This document shows positions 1 through 7,132 of a stretch of 64,000 nt of DNA, in pieces (the first letter of the stretch is position 1; each line of letters opens with the position of its first letter). Below the pieces are notes generated by a model. It had not been told where the DNA came from and made no database searches. It saw only the letters and a program-made list of their open reading frames with translations. The translations under genes and the position numbers were made by a program. The DNA comes from an uncultured Ruminococcus sp. (GTDB taxonomy: Bacteria > Bacillota > Clostridia > Lachnospirales > Lachnospiraceae). The stretch covers positions 1-64,000 of the forward strand of contig CAKRLG010000011.1 in the NCBI GenBank assembly GCA_934359255.1, in the 5' to 3' direction.

Positions 1-75
1 TTGAAACCGCCGTGTACCGAACGGTACGCACGGTGGTGTGAGAGGACGGCGGTTAGTCACCGCCTCCTACTCGAT
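1..75 (+). mobile_element. 3' end of a group II intron (domains V and VI)
   Basis: The stretch ends an intron whose body lies left of the window. Domain V is visible: CCGCCGTG pairs with CACGGTGG, the upper stem TACC/GGTA is closed by a GAAC loop, and the two-base CG bulge sits on the 3' side. Domain VI follows, GAGGACGGCGGT pairing with ACCGCCTCCTAC, which leaves the branch-point type bulged A near base 69. The intron then ends in CGAT, fitting the bacterial AY end. The motif is well known from Lachnospiraceae and Clostridium introns. The exact last base (75) is my estimate, and the reverse transcriptase domain is not in view. Confidence 0.85.
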
Positions 76-91
76 TAACATATAAGGATTG

Positions 92-114
92 CCGGGTGAT
101 TCAGAGAATCCCGG
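92..114 (-). terminator. hairpin downstream of xpt, possible terminator
   Basis: CCGG/CCGG with an inner GATTC/GAATC stem and an AGA loop lies six bases past the xpt stop codon. It is the only hairpin there, but the following bases are T-poor on the xpt strand, so terminator strength is doubtful. The group II intron end is 17 bases further on and may have displaced the original T-run. Confidence 0.4.
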
Positions 115-119
115 ACTGA

Positions 120-698
120 TTAATTGTTCGGACGGAAAGTGAGTGAATCGTCGGTCATGGACTCTACGATAGCCAGAGACTCCAGGCGTACACCCATCTC
201 ACGGATTTTCTTTCCACCATCCTGGAAGCCTTTTTCGATAACTATACCGGCACCCTCCAGAGTGGCTCCTGATTTATTTACGATGTCGATCAGTCCCATC
301 AGTGCGCAGCCGTTTGCCAGAAAATCATCAATCAGAAGTACATGATCTTCCGGTCCCAGGAACTTCTTGGAAAGGATGACATCATATACTTTCTTGTGTG
401 TAAAGGATTCTACTTTGGAGGTAAACATCTCTCCGTCCAGATTCAGGCTCTGTGCTTTCTTTGCGAAAACAACCGGAACATGGAAATACTGGGCTACCAG
501 ACAGGCAATGCCGATACCGGAAGCTTCGATGGTAAGAATCTTTGTGATCGGTGCATCGGCAAAACGGCGTTGGAATTCTTTTCCCAGTTCATTGATGAAT
601 TCAATGTCCATCTGGTGATTTAAGAAACTGTCCACCTTTAAAACATTTCCGGGTTTGACAATTCCGTCTTTTAAGATACGTTCTTCTAAAAGCTGCAT
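120..698 (-). CDS. xpt: xanthine phosphoribosyltransferase
   Basis: Converts xanthine and PRPP to XMP in cytosolic purine salvage. The 192 residues match the usual length of Xpt. The PRPP-binding motif [11 protein letters not shown] is at residues 120-130, and EASGI (58-62) and KKAQS (80-84) are typical of this subfamily of type I phosphoribosyltransferases. The start has a strong AGGAGG eight or nine bases upstream. The gene is monocistronic and faces away from the csoR-mrp genes. Many Firmicutes xpt genes carry a guanine riboswitch. Here the roughly 100-base leader lacks the purine aptamer signature, so control must be different. Confidence 0.95.
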   Translation of the reverse strand: MQLLEERILKDGIVKPGNVLKVDSFLNHQMDIEFINELGKEFQRRFADAPITKILTIEASGIGIACLVAQYFHVPVVFAKKAQSLNLDGEMFTSKVESFTHKKVYDVILSKKFLGPEDHVLLIDDFLANGCALMGLIDIVNKSGATLEGAGIVIEKGFQDGGKKIREMGVRLESLAIVESMTDDSLTFRPNN

Positions 699-802
699 GT
701 GCTTTTTCCTCCTGCTGTTTATTACTCATTTATTTTTCTTTCGTAAATGTTCAGTACCTTCACAGTTACGAGTCAAAATGCATTTAAAATCACCTTAAAT
801 GT

Positions 803-831
803 ATTTTAATTTCTTGTATGCTATGATACAA
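803..831 (-). promoter_or_regulatory. sigma-A type promoter of xpt
   Basis: Read on the minus strand, TTGTAT (826-831) and TAAAAT (803-808) are separated by exactly 17 bases. This places the xpt transcript start near 796 and gives a leader of about 100 bases. That leader holds an inverted CATTTAA/TTAAATG pair (779-799) whose role is unknown. Confidence 0.55.
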
Positions 832-893
832 CCTTACGGTTGGAAAGGCAACAGTTTTCTCATTTTTTCTTCTTCCTTTTTCTTCCGGATGTG

Positions 894-922
894 TTGTTCT
901 TTTTGCAAAAGATTGTTATAAT
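894..922 (+). promoter_or_regulatory. sigma-A type promoter of the small ORF/csoR-like/mrp unit
   Basis: TTGTTC (894-899), 17-base spacer, perfect TATAAT (917-922). It precedes the first gene at 948 by 25 bases. Confidence 0.7.
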
Positions 923-947
923 AAAAACGATGTGGGAGGGACGATAG

Positions 948-1175
948 ATGAAACAATATGAAGTCATCAGAGAAATCATAAACCAGTGTCCGCTAAATCA
1001 TTCCAGAGATCAGTTTTTTGAGGAAATCCAGTGTGAAGATCCGGAAAGCTATATTCGGGAACGATGCGGAGGCCGGGAAGAAACTTACGAAAAAAGCATT
1101 CAGAAAGATGGCAGTATAGTATTTGACGTCTATTTTTCCGGGATGCATCAGCGATATACATTTTCCGAGATCTGA
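948..1175 (+). CDS. small conserved-looking protein of unknown function
   Basis: A 75-residue acidic cytosolic protein; I do not recognise the family. It has a GGGAGGG ribosome binding site and a strong promoter just upstream, so it is very probably translated. It is the first gene of a unit with a CsoR-like repressor (30 bases on) and an Mrp ATPase. The protein contains two cysteines, at residues 14 and 29 and again around CGGREE (40), which would fit a role connected with metal or Fe-S, but this is only suggested by context. No signal peptide or membrane segment is seen. Confidence 0.7.
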   Translation: MKQYEVIREIINQCPLNHSRDQFFEEIQCEDPESYIRERCGGREETYEKSIQKDGSIVFDVYFSGMHQRYTFSEI

Positions 1176-1204
1176 TCCGGGAATGTATGGATGGGAGGAA
1201 AAAG

Positions 1205-1525
1205 ATGGGAGAGCATGTACATGTACTGGAAGATGGAACGGTTGTCAAGCACAGTCATACCCATACCCATGAAAACACAAAAGCGGTAATTAATCGGTTG
1301 TCAAGAGCTATCGGTCATCTGGAATCGATCCGTCGGATGGTGGAAGAAGGCAGAGACTGCTCAGAAGTGCTGATCCAGCTTTCGGCAGTCAAATCGGCAA
1401 TTAATAATACCGGAAAAGTGATTTTACAGGATCACATACAGCATTGTATTGTGGATGCAGTTAAGGATGGGGATATGGAAGCTCTGGAAGAACTGAACAA
1501 AGCAATCGATCGCTTTATGAAATAA
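1205..1525 (+). CDS. CsoR/RcnR-family metal-sensing transcriptional repressor
   Basis: A 106-residue helical DNA-binding repressor of the DUF156 family. The copper-sensing triad can be placed: Cys52, His77 and Cys81, with spacings of 25 and 4 residues exactly as in CsoR (Cys36-His61-Cys65). The N-terminus carries an added histidine run, HSHTHTH, at residues 17-23, which could also bind metal. I take ATG 1205 because GGGAGG lies seven bases before it; the ATG at 1187 has no ribosome site. The gene sits between a small unknown ORF and mrp, 21 bases apart, so autoregulation of this unit is likely. The metal is inferred, not shown. Confidence 0.85.
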   Translation: MGEHVHVLEDGTVVKHSHTHTHENTKAVINRLSRAIGHLESIRRMVEEGRDCSEVLIQLSAVKSAINNTGKVILQDHIQHCIVDAVKDGDMEALEELNKAIDRFMK

Positions 1526-1546
1526 AAAGAGAAAAGAGGACAGACA

Positions 1547-2374
1547 ATGGCAAAAGAATGTAGCAACACATCCTGCAGCAAAGAAAGCTGTGAAGGATGT
1601 CCAAGCAAACAGCCCAAGAGTATGCTGGAAGAGATGAACAGCCAGTCCAACGTAAAACATGTGATTGGCATCGTCAGCGGAAAAGGCGGCGTTGGTAAAT
1701 CCTTCGTTACCGCATCTCTGGCAAATAGAATGGCACAGAAAGGTTACAAAGTAGGTATCCTGGATGCGGATATCACAGGACCCTCCATCCCGAAGATGTA
1801 TGGTGTCAAGGGGCCGGCACAGGCAGTAGATGCCGGTATCTATCCGATCGAGGCAAAAAACGGCATTAAGGTAATGTCTGTAAACCTGCTGCTTCCGAGA
1901 GAAGACGAACCGGTCATCTGGAGAGGACCGATTCTGGCAAATATGGTAAAACAGTTCTGGACCGATGTAATCTGGGGAGATCTGGACTATCTGTTCGTAG
2001 ACATGCCGCCGGGAACCGGTGATGTACCGCTGACAGTCTTCCAGTCTCTGCCGGTGGAAGGTATCGTGATCGTATCTTCACCGCAGGATCTGGTAAAGAT
2101 GATTGTGCGTAAAGCTTACAAGATGGCCCAGATGATGAAAATCAATGTATTGGGCGTTGTGGAAAACTACAGCTATCTGGTATGTCCGGACTGCGGAAAA
2201 CACATTTCCGTATTCGGTGAGAGTCATATTGACGAGATAGTGGCAGAGCTGGGAACTGAAGTACTCGGCAAGATGCCGATCAATCCGCTGTATGCGGAAG
2301 CAGCCGATAAGGGAGCTTTCCATGCGGTAGAAAATGAATATCTGGATAAAGCAGTAGAAAAAATCGTTGGTTAA
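1547..2374 (+). CDS. mrp: Mrp/NBP35-type Fe-S cluster carrier ATPase
   Basis: A cytosolic P-loop ATPase that carries and transfers Fe-S clusters. The deviant Walker A SGKGGVGKS is at residues 44-52, and the later VDMPPGTGD motif is typical of Mrp. The pair Cys213-x2-Cys216 (CPDC) is the bridging cluster site of the homodimer. The N-terminal 20 residues carry five cysteines, ending in CEGCPS, as in NBP35-like proteins of anaerobes. The 275 residues are a normal length. The ribosome binding site is AGAGGA. Co-transcription with a CsoR-like repressor links it to metal supply; a terminator follows directly. Confidence 0.93.
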   Translation: MAKECSNTSCSKESCEGCPSKQPKSMLEEMNSQSNVKHVIGIVSGKGGVGKSFVTASLANRMAQKGYKVGILDADITGPSIPKMYGVKGPAQAVDAGIYPIEAKNGIKVMSVNLLLPREDEPVIWRGPILANMVKQFWTDVIWGDLDYLFVDMPPGTGDVPLTVFQSLPVEGIVIVSSPQDLVKMIVRKAYKMAQMMKINVLGVVENYSYLVCPDCGKHISVFGESHIDEIVAELGTEVLGKMPINPLYAEAADKGAFHAVENEYLDKAVEKIVG

Positions 2375-2377
2375 CCC

Positions 2378-2416
2378 TTCCAAGGAACAGTGTGAAAATG
2401 CTGTTCCTTATCTTTT
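2378..2416 (+). terminator. intrinsic terminator of mrp
   Basis: AAGGAACAG pairs with CTGTTCCTT a few bases after the mrp stop, followed by a T-rich tract. Confidence 0.85.
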
Positions 2417-2490
2417 TCTTCATTTCTGGTGTTTTTGACGAAATTTGAAAAAGAGAAGCTGGTTTTCAAGAAAATATTGCCTTCTTTAAG

Positions 2491-2505
2491 TTGTAAACGA
2501 TTTCA
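2491..2505 (+). promoter_or_regulatory. catabolite-responsive element (cre)
   Basis: TTGTAAACGATTTCA satisfies every position of the CcpA consensus WTGNAARCGNWWNCA. It lies 105 bases upstream of the -35 box of the HPr-like gene. Its position upstream of the promoter would fit activation or a longer-range effect better than simple blocking. Confidence 0.7.
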
Positions 2506-2610
2506 ATCGGGAGAAAATGCTATGCAATTAGTAAAAAAACAGGTGGAAAATGTAAAGGAAAGTACAAAAAAGTAGTGCAATACCAACAGAAAACAGAGAA
2601 GATTAAAAAG

Positions 2611-2639
2611 TTGACAAATTTCGCAGCAGATGCGATAAT
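2611..2639 (+). promoter_or_regulatory. strong promoter of the HPr-like gene
   Basis: Perfect TTGACA (2611-2616), 17-base spacer with an extended TG, GATAAT (2634-2639). The leader to the start codon at 2743 contains an inverted GGTACT/AGTACC pair. Confidence 0.75.
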
Positions 2640-2742
2640 CAATTCTCGAAATATGTGGTACTACCAGTTGGAGAAGGGAGTACCGTCATTCTACACCGGT
2701 ACACAGATTTTGTTACCGCGAGTTTCAGAAAGGATTGATACT

Positions 2743-2979
2743 ATGCCAGATATGAAAACAAGCAAAATCAAATTAAATGAGGCGAGTGAAGTGGAAGAAT
2801 TTGTGAAAGCGGCTGGAAAATGTGACTTTGATATTGACATCTTCTACAATCGTGTAATTATTGATGCAAAATCCATCCTCGGAATCATGAGTATGGATCT
2901 GACACAGGAACTTACCGTTCAGTGTTATGGAGAAGATAAAGAATTTGAAAAAGCAATTCAGAAATTTGCAATTGCATAA
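2743..2979 (+). CDS. HPr-like (Crh-like) regulatory protein lacking the catalytic histidine
   Basis: A 78-residue protein with the HPr fold pattern. The segment AKSILGIMSMDL (residues 41-52) matches the regulatory serine region of HPr (KSIMGVMSLGI), so the equivalent of Ser46 is kept. The region of the phosphocarrier His15 (GIHARPA in HPr) reads NEASEVEEF, so no phosphotransfer histidine is present. That is the pattern of Crh, the CcpA corepressor of Bacillus. ATG 2743 is chosen for length and for GAAAGGA upstream; an in-frame upstream extension to 2575 overlaps the promoter and is not real. A perfect cre box precedes the gene. The role as a CcpA partner is inference. Confidence 0.8.
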   Translation: MPDMKTSKIKLNEASEVEEFVKAAGKCDFDIDIFYNRVIIDAKSILGIMSMDLTQELTVQCYGEDKEFEKAIQKFAIA

Positions 2980-3013
2980 ATGCATCTGAAAATGATTTGA
3001 TATGCGAGAAAAG

Positions 3014-3062
3014 AAAAATCTTCCGTGGAGAAGCCAAATGGTTCCTGCGGAAGATTTTTCTA
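3014..3062 (+). terminator. intrinsic terminator of the HPr-like gene
   Basis: A perfect 12 bp stem, AAAAATCTTCCG with CGGAAGATTTTT, with T-rich ends on both strands. Confidence 0.9.
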
Positions 3063-3203
3063 TTATTAAGATGTCGGGGTTAAAATCTGCTTCGTATTGA
3101 GAATTGGTTCGGTAAATCAATGTTGATTTTCGGGAAATATAGGCAAAAGCGGGTGGATGAGTTATAATAAAACATCATATGAAAAATGAAAGGTGGTGGG
3201 CGG

Positions 3204-5552
3204 ATGGAAAAAGAAGAGGTAAAGATTTCGGTCAGGGAGCTGGTGGAGTTTATCCTGCGTTCCGGTGATATAGACAACAGGAGAGGCGGATGGGCAGATA
3301 AAGAGTCACTGGCAAAGGGAACCAGGATTCACAAAAAGATTCAGAGACAGATGGGAGCAGCTTATCAGGCCGAGGTACCGCTCAGCTGCCGCTTCTGCTA
3401 TGAAGATCTTGATTTGCTTGTGGAAGGCCGTGCGGACGGAATAGAGGAAAAAGAAGATCATGTGATGGTCGATGAGATCAAAGGTGTACACCGGGAACTC
3501 AGGTTTGTGGAAGAACCGGTTCCGGTACATCTTGCACAGGCCAGGTGCTATGCGGCGATCTATGCAGAACAGAATCAGCTGGAACAGATGGAAGTACAGA
3601 TGACATATTGCAATATGGAAACGGAAGAGATTCGCAGGTTCTCCTATAGGTTCGATGCGCAGGAACTGAAAAAATGGTTTCAGAAACTTGCCGATACCTA
3701 CTATATCTGGGCCCACTGGCATCAGGAGTGGAAAAAAGTGAGAAATGCATCCATGATCGGAATGGAATTTCCTTTCCCTTACCGGGAGGGACAGCGGGAG
3801 CTGGTACATGGTGTTTACCGGACCATTTTGCGGGAAAAACAGCTGTTTATCCAGGCACCTACAGGTGTGGGCAAAACGATGTCATGTCTGTATCCTGCTG
3901 TGCGTTCCGTTGGAGAAGGAATCTCAGAAAGGATTTTTTATCTGACTGCAAAAACGATTACCCGTACGGTTGCAGGGGAAGCTTTTGAAATTCTGAAAAA
4001 GCATGGACTTCGCTGGAAGTCTCTGCTTTTGACTGCGAAAGAAAAGTTATGTGTGTGCGACAGCATGGAGTGTAATCCGGCAGCCTGTGCAAGGGCAAAG
4101 GGGCATTTTGACCGGGTAAATGATGCGGTGTTTGAGCTTTTGGAGAAAGAGGAAATTTATGACAGGGAGATATTGCTTTCCTATGCGGAAAGGTATCAGG
4201 TCTGCCCGTATGAGATGAGTCTGGATCTTGCTGTCTGGGTAGATGGAGTGATCTGCGACTATAATTATGTATTTGACCCACAGGTATATCTTCGCCGCTT
4301 TTTTGCGGAAGGTGTTAAAGGAGATTATGTATTTTTGATCGATGAGGCTCATAATCTGGTGGAACGAGGACGGGAGATGTACAGTGCGGTTTTGTACAAG
4401 GAGGACATCCTGAGAATGAAGAAGCTGGTGAAGCCATACCGAAAAAAGCTGGAAAAAGCACTGGAGCGGTGTAACCGGCAGATGCTTGAGTGGAAACGGG
4501 AATGTGAGACCTTCCGGGTTCTTCCGTCCATTGGAAATTTTTCGCTGGCATTGCTTTCTGTGATGGGTGAAATGGAAAACTATCTGGAGGAACTTGGGGA
4601 TGGCGAACTTCGAAAAGAGCTTCTGGATTTTTATTTTGAGGTGCGAAGTTTCCTGTATATCTGTGATCTCATTGATGAAAATTATGTAATTTATACGCAG
4701 CATGAAGAGAATGGAAGATTTCGGGTCAAACTGTTTTGTGTGAATCCGGCACAGAACCTGCAAAACTGTATGGATAAAGGGAGAAGTACAGTTTTCTTTT
4801 CAGCTACGTTACTTCCGGTGATGTATTACCGGGAGCTTTTAAGCGGACGCAGTGATGATTATGCGATCTATGCACAGACACCCTTTGCCAAAGAACAGAG
4901 GTGTCTGATCCTCGGTCGGGATGTGAGCAGCCGGTATACAAGGAGAGGACCTGAAGAGTATGGGAAGATTGCAGAGTATATTCATGCGGTAGTGTGTTCT
5001 CATACCGGAAACTATATGATTTTCTTCCCGTCTTATCGAATGCTGGATGATATTTTGGAACGGTACCGGGAACTGTATGGGATGGATGAGGTGGAGATTT
5101 TGCAGCAAAGCCCGTCGATGCAGGAAAAAGAACGGGAGGATTTTCTGGAACATTTTGAGAGCGAAAATACAGGGACGCTGCTTGGATTTTGTGTGATGGG
5201 AGGGATTTTTGCGGAAGGAATCGATCTCATCGGAGAGCGGCTTGTTGGAGCTGTGGTCGTGGGAACCGGGCTTCCACAGGTGAGTTATGAGAGAGAGATT
5301 CTGAAGCAGTTTTATGACAGAAAGAAGGAGAATGGGTTTGATTATGCGTACCGGTTTCCGGGAATGAATAAGGTGCTGCAGTCTGCAGGAAGGGTGATTC
5401 GAACCAAGGAGGACCGGGGAGTGATTTTACTTCTGGATGAGAGGTTTTGTTTGCCGGATTATACGGGGCTGTTTCCACGGGAATGGGAGGAGTATGTGGT
5501 TTGTGACCGAAGGGGAGTTGGGAAGGTCCTGGAAGAGTTTTGGGGGAGATAG
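3204..5552 (+). CDS. Rad3/DinG-type DNA helicase with an N-terminal PD-(D/E)XK nuclease-like domain
   Basis: A 782-residue superfamily 2 helicase of the XPD/DinG group, acting on DNA. The first about 180 residues resemble a PD-(D/E)XK (Cas4/RecB-like) nuclease: GRADG followed by VDEIKG supplies the Asp and Glu-x-Lys. Walker A APTGVGKT is near residues 218-225 and DEAH near 380. Cysteines 283, 285, 290, 295 and 334 between these motifs are placed like the 4Fe-4S ligands of XPD. SATLLP and the C-terminal QSAGRVIRT are motifs III and VI. ATG 3204 follows AAAGGTGG by eight bases; ATG 3186 lies before that site. It likely works in repair. It is followed by a large hairpin element. Confidence 0.9.
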   Translation: MEKEEVKISVRELVEFILRSGDIDNRRGGWADKESLAKGTRIHKKIQRQMGAAYQAEVPLSCRFCYEDLDLLVEGRADGIEEKEDHVMVDEIKGVHRELRFVEEPVPVHLAQARCYAAIYAEQNQLEQMEVQMTYCNMETEEIRRFSYRFDAQELKKWFQKLADTYYIWAHWHQEWKKVRNASMIGMEFPFPYREGQRELVHGVYRTILREKQLFIQAPTGVGKTMSCLYPAVRSVGEGISERIFYLTAKTITRTVAGEAFEILKKHGLRWKSLLLTAKEKLCVCDSMECNPAACARAKGHFDRVNDAVFELLEKEEIYDREILLSYAERYQVCPYEMSLDLAVWVDGVICDYNYVFDPQVYLRRFFAEGVKGDYVFLIDEAHNLVERGREMYSAVLYKEDILRMKKLVKPYRKKLEKALERCNRQMLEWKRECETFRVLPSIGNFSLALLSVMGEMENYLEELGDGELRKELLDFYFEVRSFLYICDLIDENYVIYTQHEENGRFRVKLFCVNPAQNLQNCMDKGRSTVFFSATLLPVMYYRELLSGRSDDYAIYAQTPFAKEQRCLILGRDVSSRYTRRGPEEYGKIAEYIHAVVCSHTGNYMIFFPSYRMLDDILERYRELYGMDEVEILQQSPSMQEKEREDFLEHFESENTGTLLGFCVMGGIFAEGIDLIGERLVGAVVVGTGLPQVSYEREILKQFYDRKKENGFDYAYRFPGMNKVLQSAGRVIRTKEDRGVILLLDERFCLPDYTGLFPREWEEYVVCDRRGVGKVLEEFWGR

Positions 5553-5563
5553 GGGGGAGAGTG

Positions 5564-5770
5564 TGGCGAAAGGGACGCCGCGGGCAACAAAGCCTGGGCG
5601 GACAACGTGGGCAGAGCAACTTTGAGCTAGCCGCTAACTTCGGCTATGATTCACGAGGGTCAGCTGACCCTCGCGAAAGCCTACGTAAGCGTCGGATCTC
5701 AAAGCTTGCTCTAACCGCCCACAAAGTGTTGTCCGCCCAGGCTTTGTTGCCCGCGGCTGTGCTTTAGCCA
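5564..5770 (+). repeat. large structured palindromic element A
   Basis: A 207 bp region, 11 bases after the helicase stop, folds nearly end to end. A perfect 29 bp arm (5578-5606 with 5728-5756) is extended outward by TGGCGAAAG/CTTTAGCCA. Inside follow GTGGGC/GCCCAC, AGAGCAA/TTGCTCT and CTTTGAG/CTCAAAG. The tip carries the small hairpin AGCCG/CGGCT and an 18-base self-complementary stem GAGGGTCAGCTGACCCTC. The core closely matches element B at 20234. No coding ORF is convincing here. It may be an RNA in the 3' untranslated region or a miniature repeat; no family could be assigned. Confidence 0.85.
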
Positions 5771-5912
5771 AGGGGAGGTGGAGTGGGTTCAGGACGAGAG
5801 GTAATGGCAGGGACTGCGGTGGATGAAGGGGACGAACAGGCGCCTGCGGCTGTGTTCTGATTGTGGAGGACGAGGGGTAAAAGTAAAGTTTGTTGTGGAA
5901 AAAGGGAAAAGT

Positions 5913-5945
5913 GGGAGCATCGGCTGAAAAGGGATGCTCCCTTTT
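5913..5945 (+). terminator. intrinsic terminator beyond element A
   Basis: GGGAGCATC pairs with GATGCTCCC, followed by TTTT on the plus strand. It lies between the convergent helicase and LysR genes and may serve both. The 140 bases between element A and this hairpin (5771-5912) are G-rich on the plus strand and show no gene. Confidence 0.75.
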
Positions 5946-5949
5946 GAAA

Positions 5950-6828
5950 TTACAGAATATTCAGAAATTCTTTTGCTGCTTTGGTCAGCGGCAGCTGTGG
6001 GTTGTGGGCAATGACGAGGGTTCGGCCGGGGAGTTCTTCCTGGATGTCCAGAGGGAAGAGTTCGCCATCGTCGGGGATGCAGTAGTCCGGGACAAAGGCG
6101 ATGCCGAGACCGATGCGGGCAAGATCGATCAGGAGATCGTTGCTGCCCAGTTCGATTTCCGGGACCAGATCCAGCTGGTGTTGCTGGAAGAGGTGGTGCA
6201 GGAATTCGCTGGTGGTGCTTTTCCGGTCGAGCATCATGATCGGGTAGTCCAGGAGATCTTTCAGGTGCAGCTTTTTATCCATCAGTTCTTTGTAGTGGGT
6301 TGAGCTTGCAATGAAGCAGTCCTTGAAGGAGTGGATCGTCCGGATATGATCTCCATGGCTTAAGCGGGAGTTTGGATAGTTGGTGACAATCAGGTCTACC
6401 TGTCCCATTTCCAGAAGATCTACACATTTGGTGGAAGTCTGATTCGTTACTTTGATGTGGACATTCGGGTAGGTCTTATGAAATTTGTTCAGGAACGGAA
6501 CAAGATAATACCGGCAGATGGTGTCGCTGGCGCCGATGCGAAGCTGACCGCCACCCAGGTTACTGGCTTCCATGATCTGCGCTTCTCCGCGTTTGATCAG
6601 GTTCATTGCCGGTTCGATGTGGCGAAGCAGGGTTTCTCCTTCAGGTGTCAGCTGTACCCGTTTGGTGCTTCGGATAAACAGAGTGATTCCCAGTTTCTTT
6701 TCCAGTACTTTGACAGACTGGCTGACAGCGGACTGGGAGATAAACAGTTGTTTGGAAGCATCCGAAAAGCTCAGGGAGATTGCTACATAGTAAAATACTT
6801 TGTATAATTCGTAATTTATATCCATCAT
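5950..6828 (-). CDS. LysR-family transcriptional regulator
   Basis: A 292-residue regulator with an N-terminal winged helix-turn-helix: residues about 3-60 include SFSDASKQLFISQSAVSQSV, the classic LysR recognition helix. The rest is a periplasmic-binding-like effector domain (GQLRIGASDTICRYY, then GLGIAFVPDY). The start at 6828 (Met-Met-Asp) is set by AAGGAGGA 11 bases upstream; an in-frame upstream Met has no ribosome site. It is divergent from purL, with a palindromic operator between them. The effector is not predictable; similarity in style to CysL/CbbR-type regulators is a weak guess. Confidence 0.9.
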   Translation of the reverse strand: MMDINYELYKVFYYVAISLSFSDASKQLFISQSAVSQSVKVLEKKLGITLFIRSTKRVQLTPEGETLLRHIEPAMNLIKRGEAQIMEASNLGGGQLRIGASDTICRYYLVPFLNKFHKTYPNVHIKVTNQTSTKCVDLLEMGQVDLIVTNYPNSRLSHGDHIRTIHSFKDCFIASSTHYKELMDKKLHLKDLLDYPIMMLDRKSTTSEFLHHLFQQHQLDLVPEIELGSNDLLIDLARIGLGIAFVPDYCIPDDGELFPLDIQEELPGRTLVIAHNPQLPLTKAAKEFLNIL

Positions 6829-6910
6829 TTTTGATAAGTCCTCCTTATAACTGCTTTCAGTATAACAAAATCTTGTGGGTGCATCCAGTATTTTCATAAA
6901 AATGAACAAA

Positions 6911-6929
6911 TAATAAGTAAAACTTATTA
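6911..6929. promoter_or_regulatory. palindrome upstream of the LysR gene, likely its operator
   Basis: TAATAAGT and ACTTATTA form a perfect 8 bp inverted repeat around AAA, about 85 bases upstream of the LysR start codon in a very AT-rich stretch. LysR proteins usually bind such interrupted dyads next to their own gene. Confidence 0.5.
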
Positions 6930-6949
6930 AAAAGATTAAATATATTAAT

Positions 6950-6978
6950 TTTACTAATAATGTCTCCTGTGGTATTTT
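6950..6978 (+). promoter_or_regulatory. probable promoter of purL
   Basis: TTTACT (6950-6955), 17-base spacer, TATTTT (6973-6978). It is weaker than other promoters here but is the best match before the structured leader. Confidence 0.45.
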
Positions 6979-6984
6979 TATAGT

Positions 6985-7132
6985 GACAGTACACTGGATC
7001 TCTGAGAGATGCGATCCAGTGGCCTTAAGAGGAAATGAGACTGAAGAAGACGCCAGATATTGATTCTGGTATCGCGAAGAGCATTTCTGTAGAAGTTATA
7101 AACAGGAGTGCACAGAAAGGACAGGGTGAAGG
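6985..7132 (+). promoter_or_regulatory. structured 5' leader of purL
   Basis: About 148 untranslated bases with a perfect 9 bp hairpin (CACTGGATC 6992-7000, GATCCAGTG 7013-7021) and a smaller CCAGA/TCTGG hairpin (7053-7069). No purine aptamer signature is recognised. The ribosome site is AGGGTGAAGG. Whether the leader regulates is unknown. Confidence 0.4.

Noticed and set aside
699..830. Guanine/xanthine riboswitch in the xpt leader
   Set aside because: The conserved purine aptamer junction bases are absent and the leader is only about 100 bases without a terminator hairpin.
5437..5767. Small open frames running through element A
   Set aside because: Composition is dictated by the palindrome, there is no ribosome site, and the matching region of B does not keep the frame.
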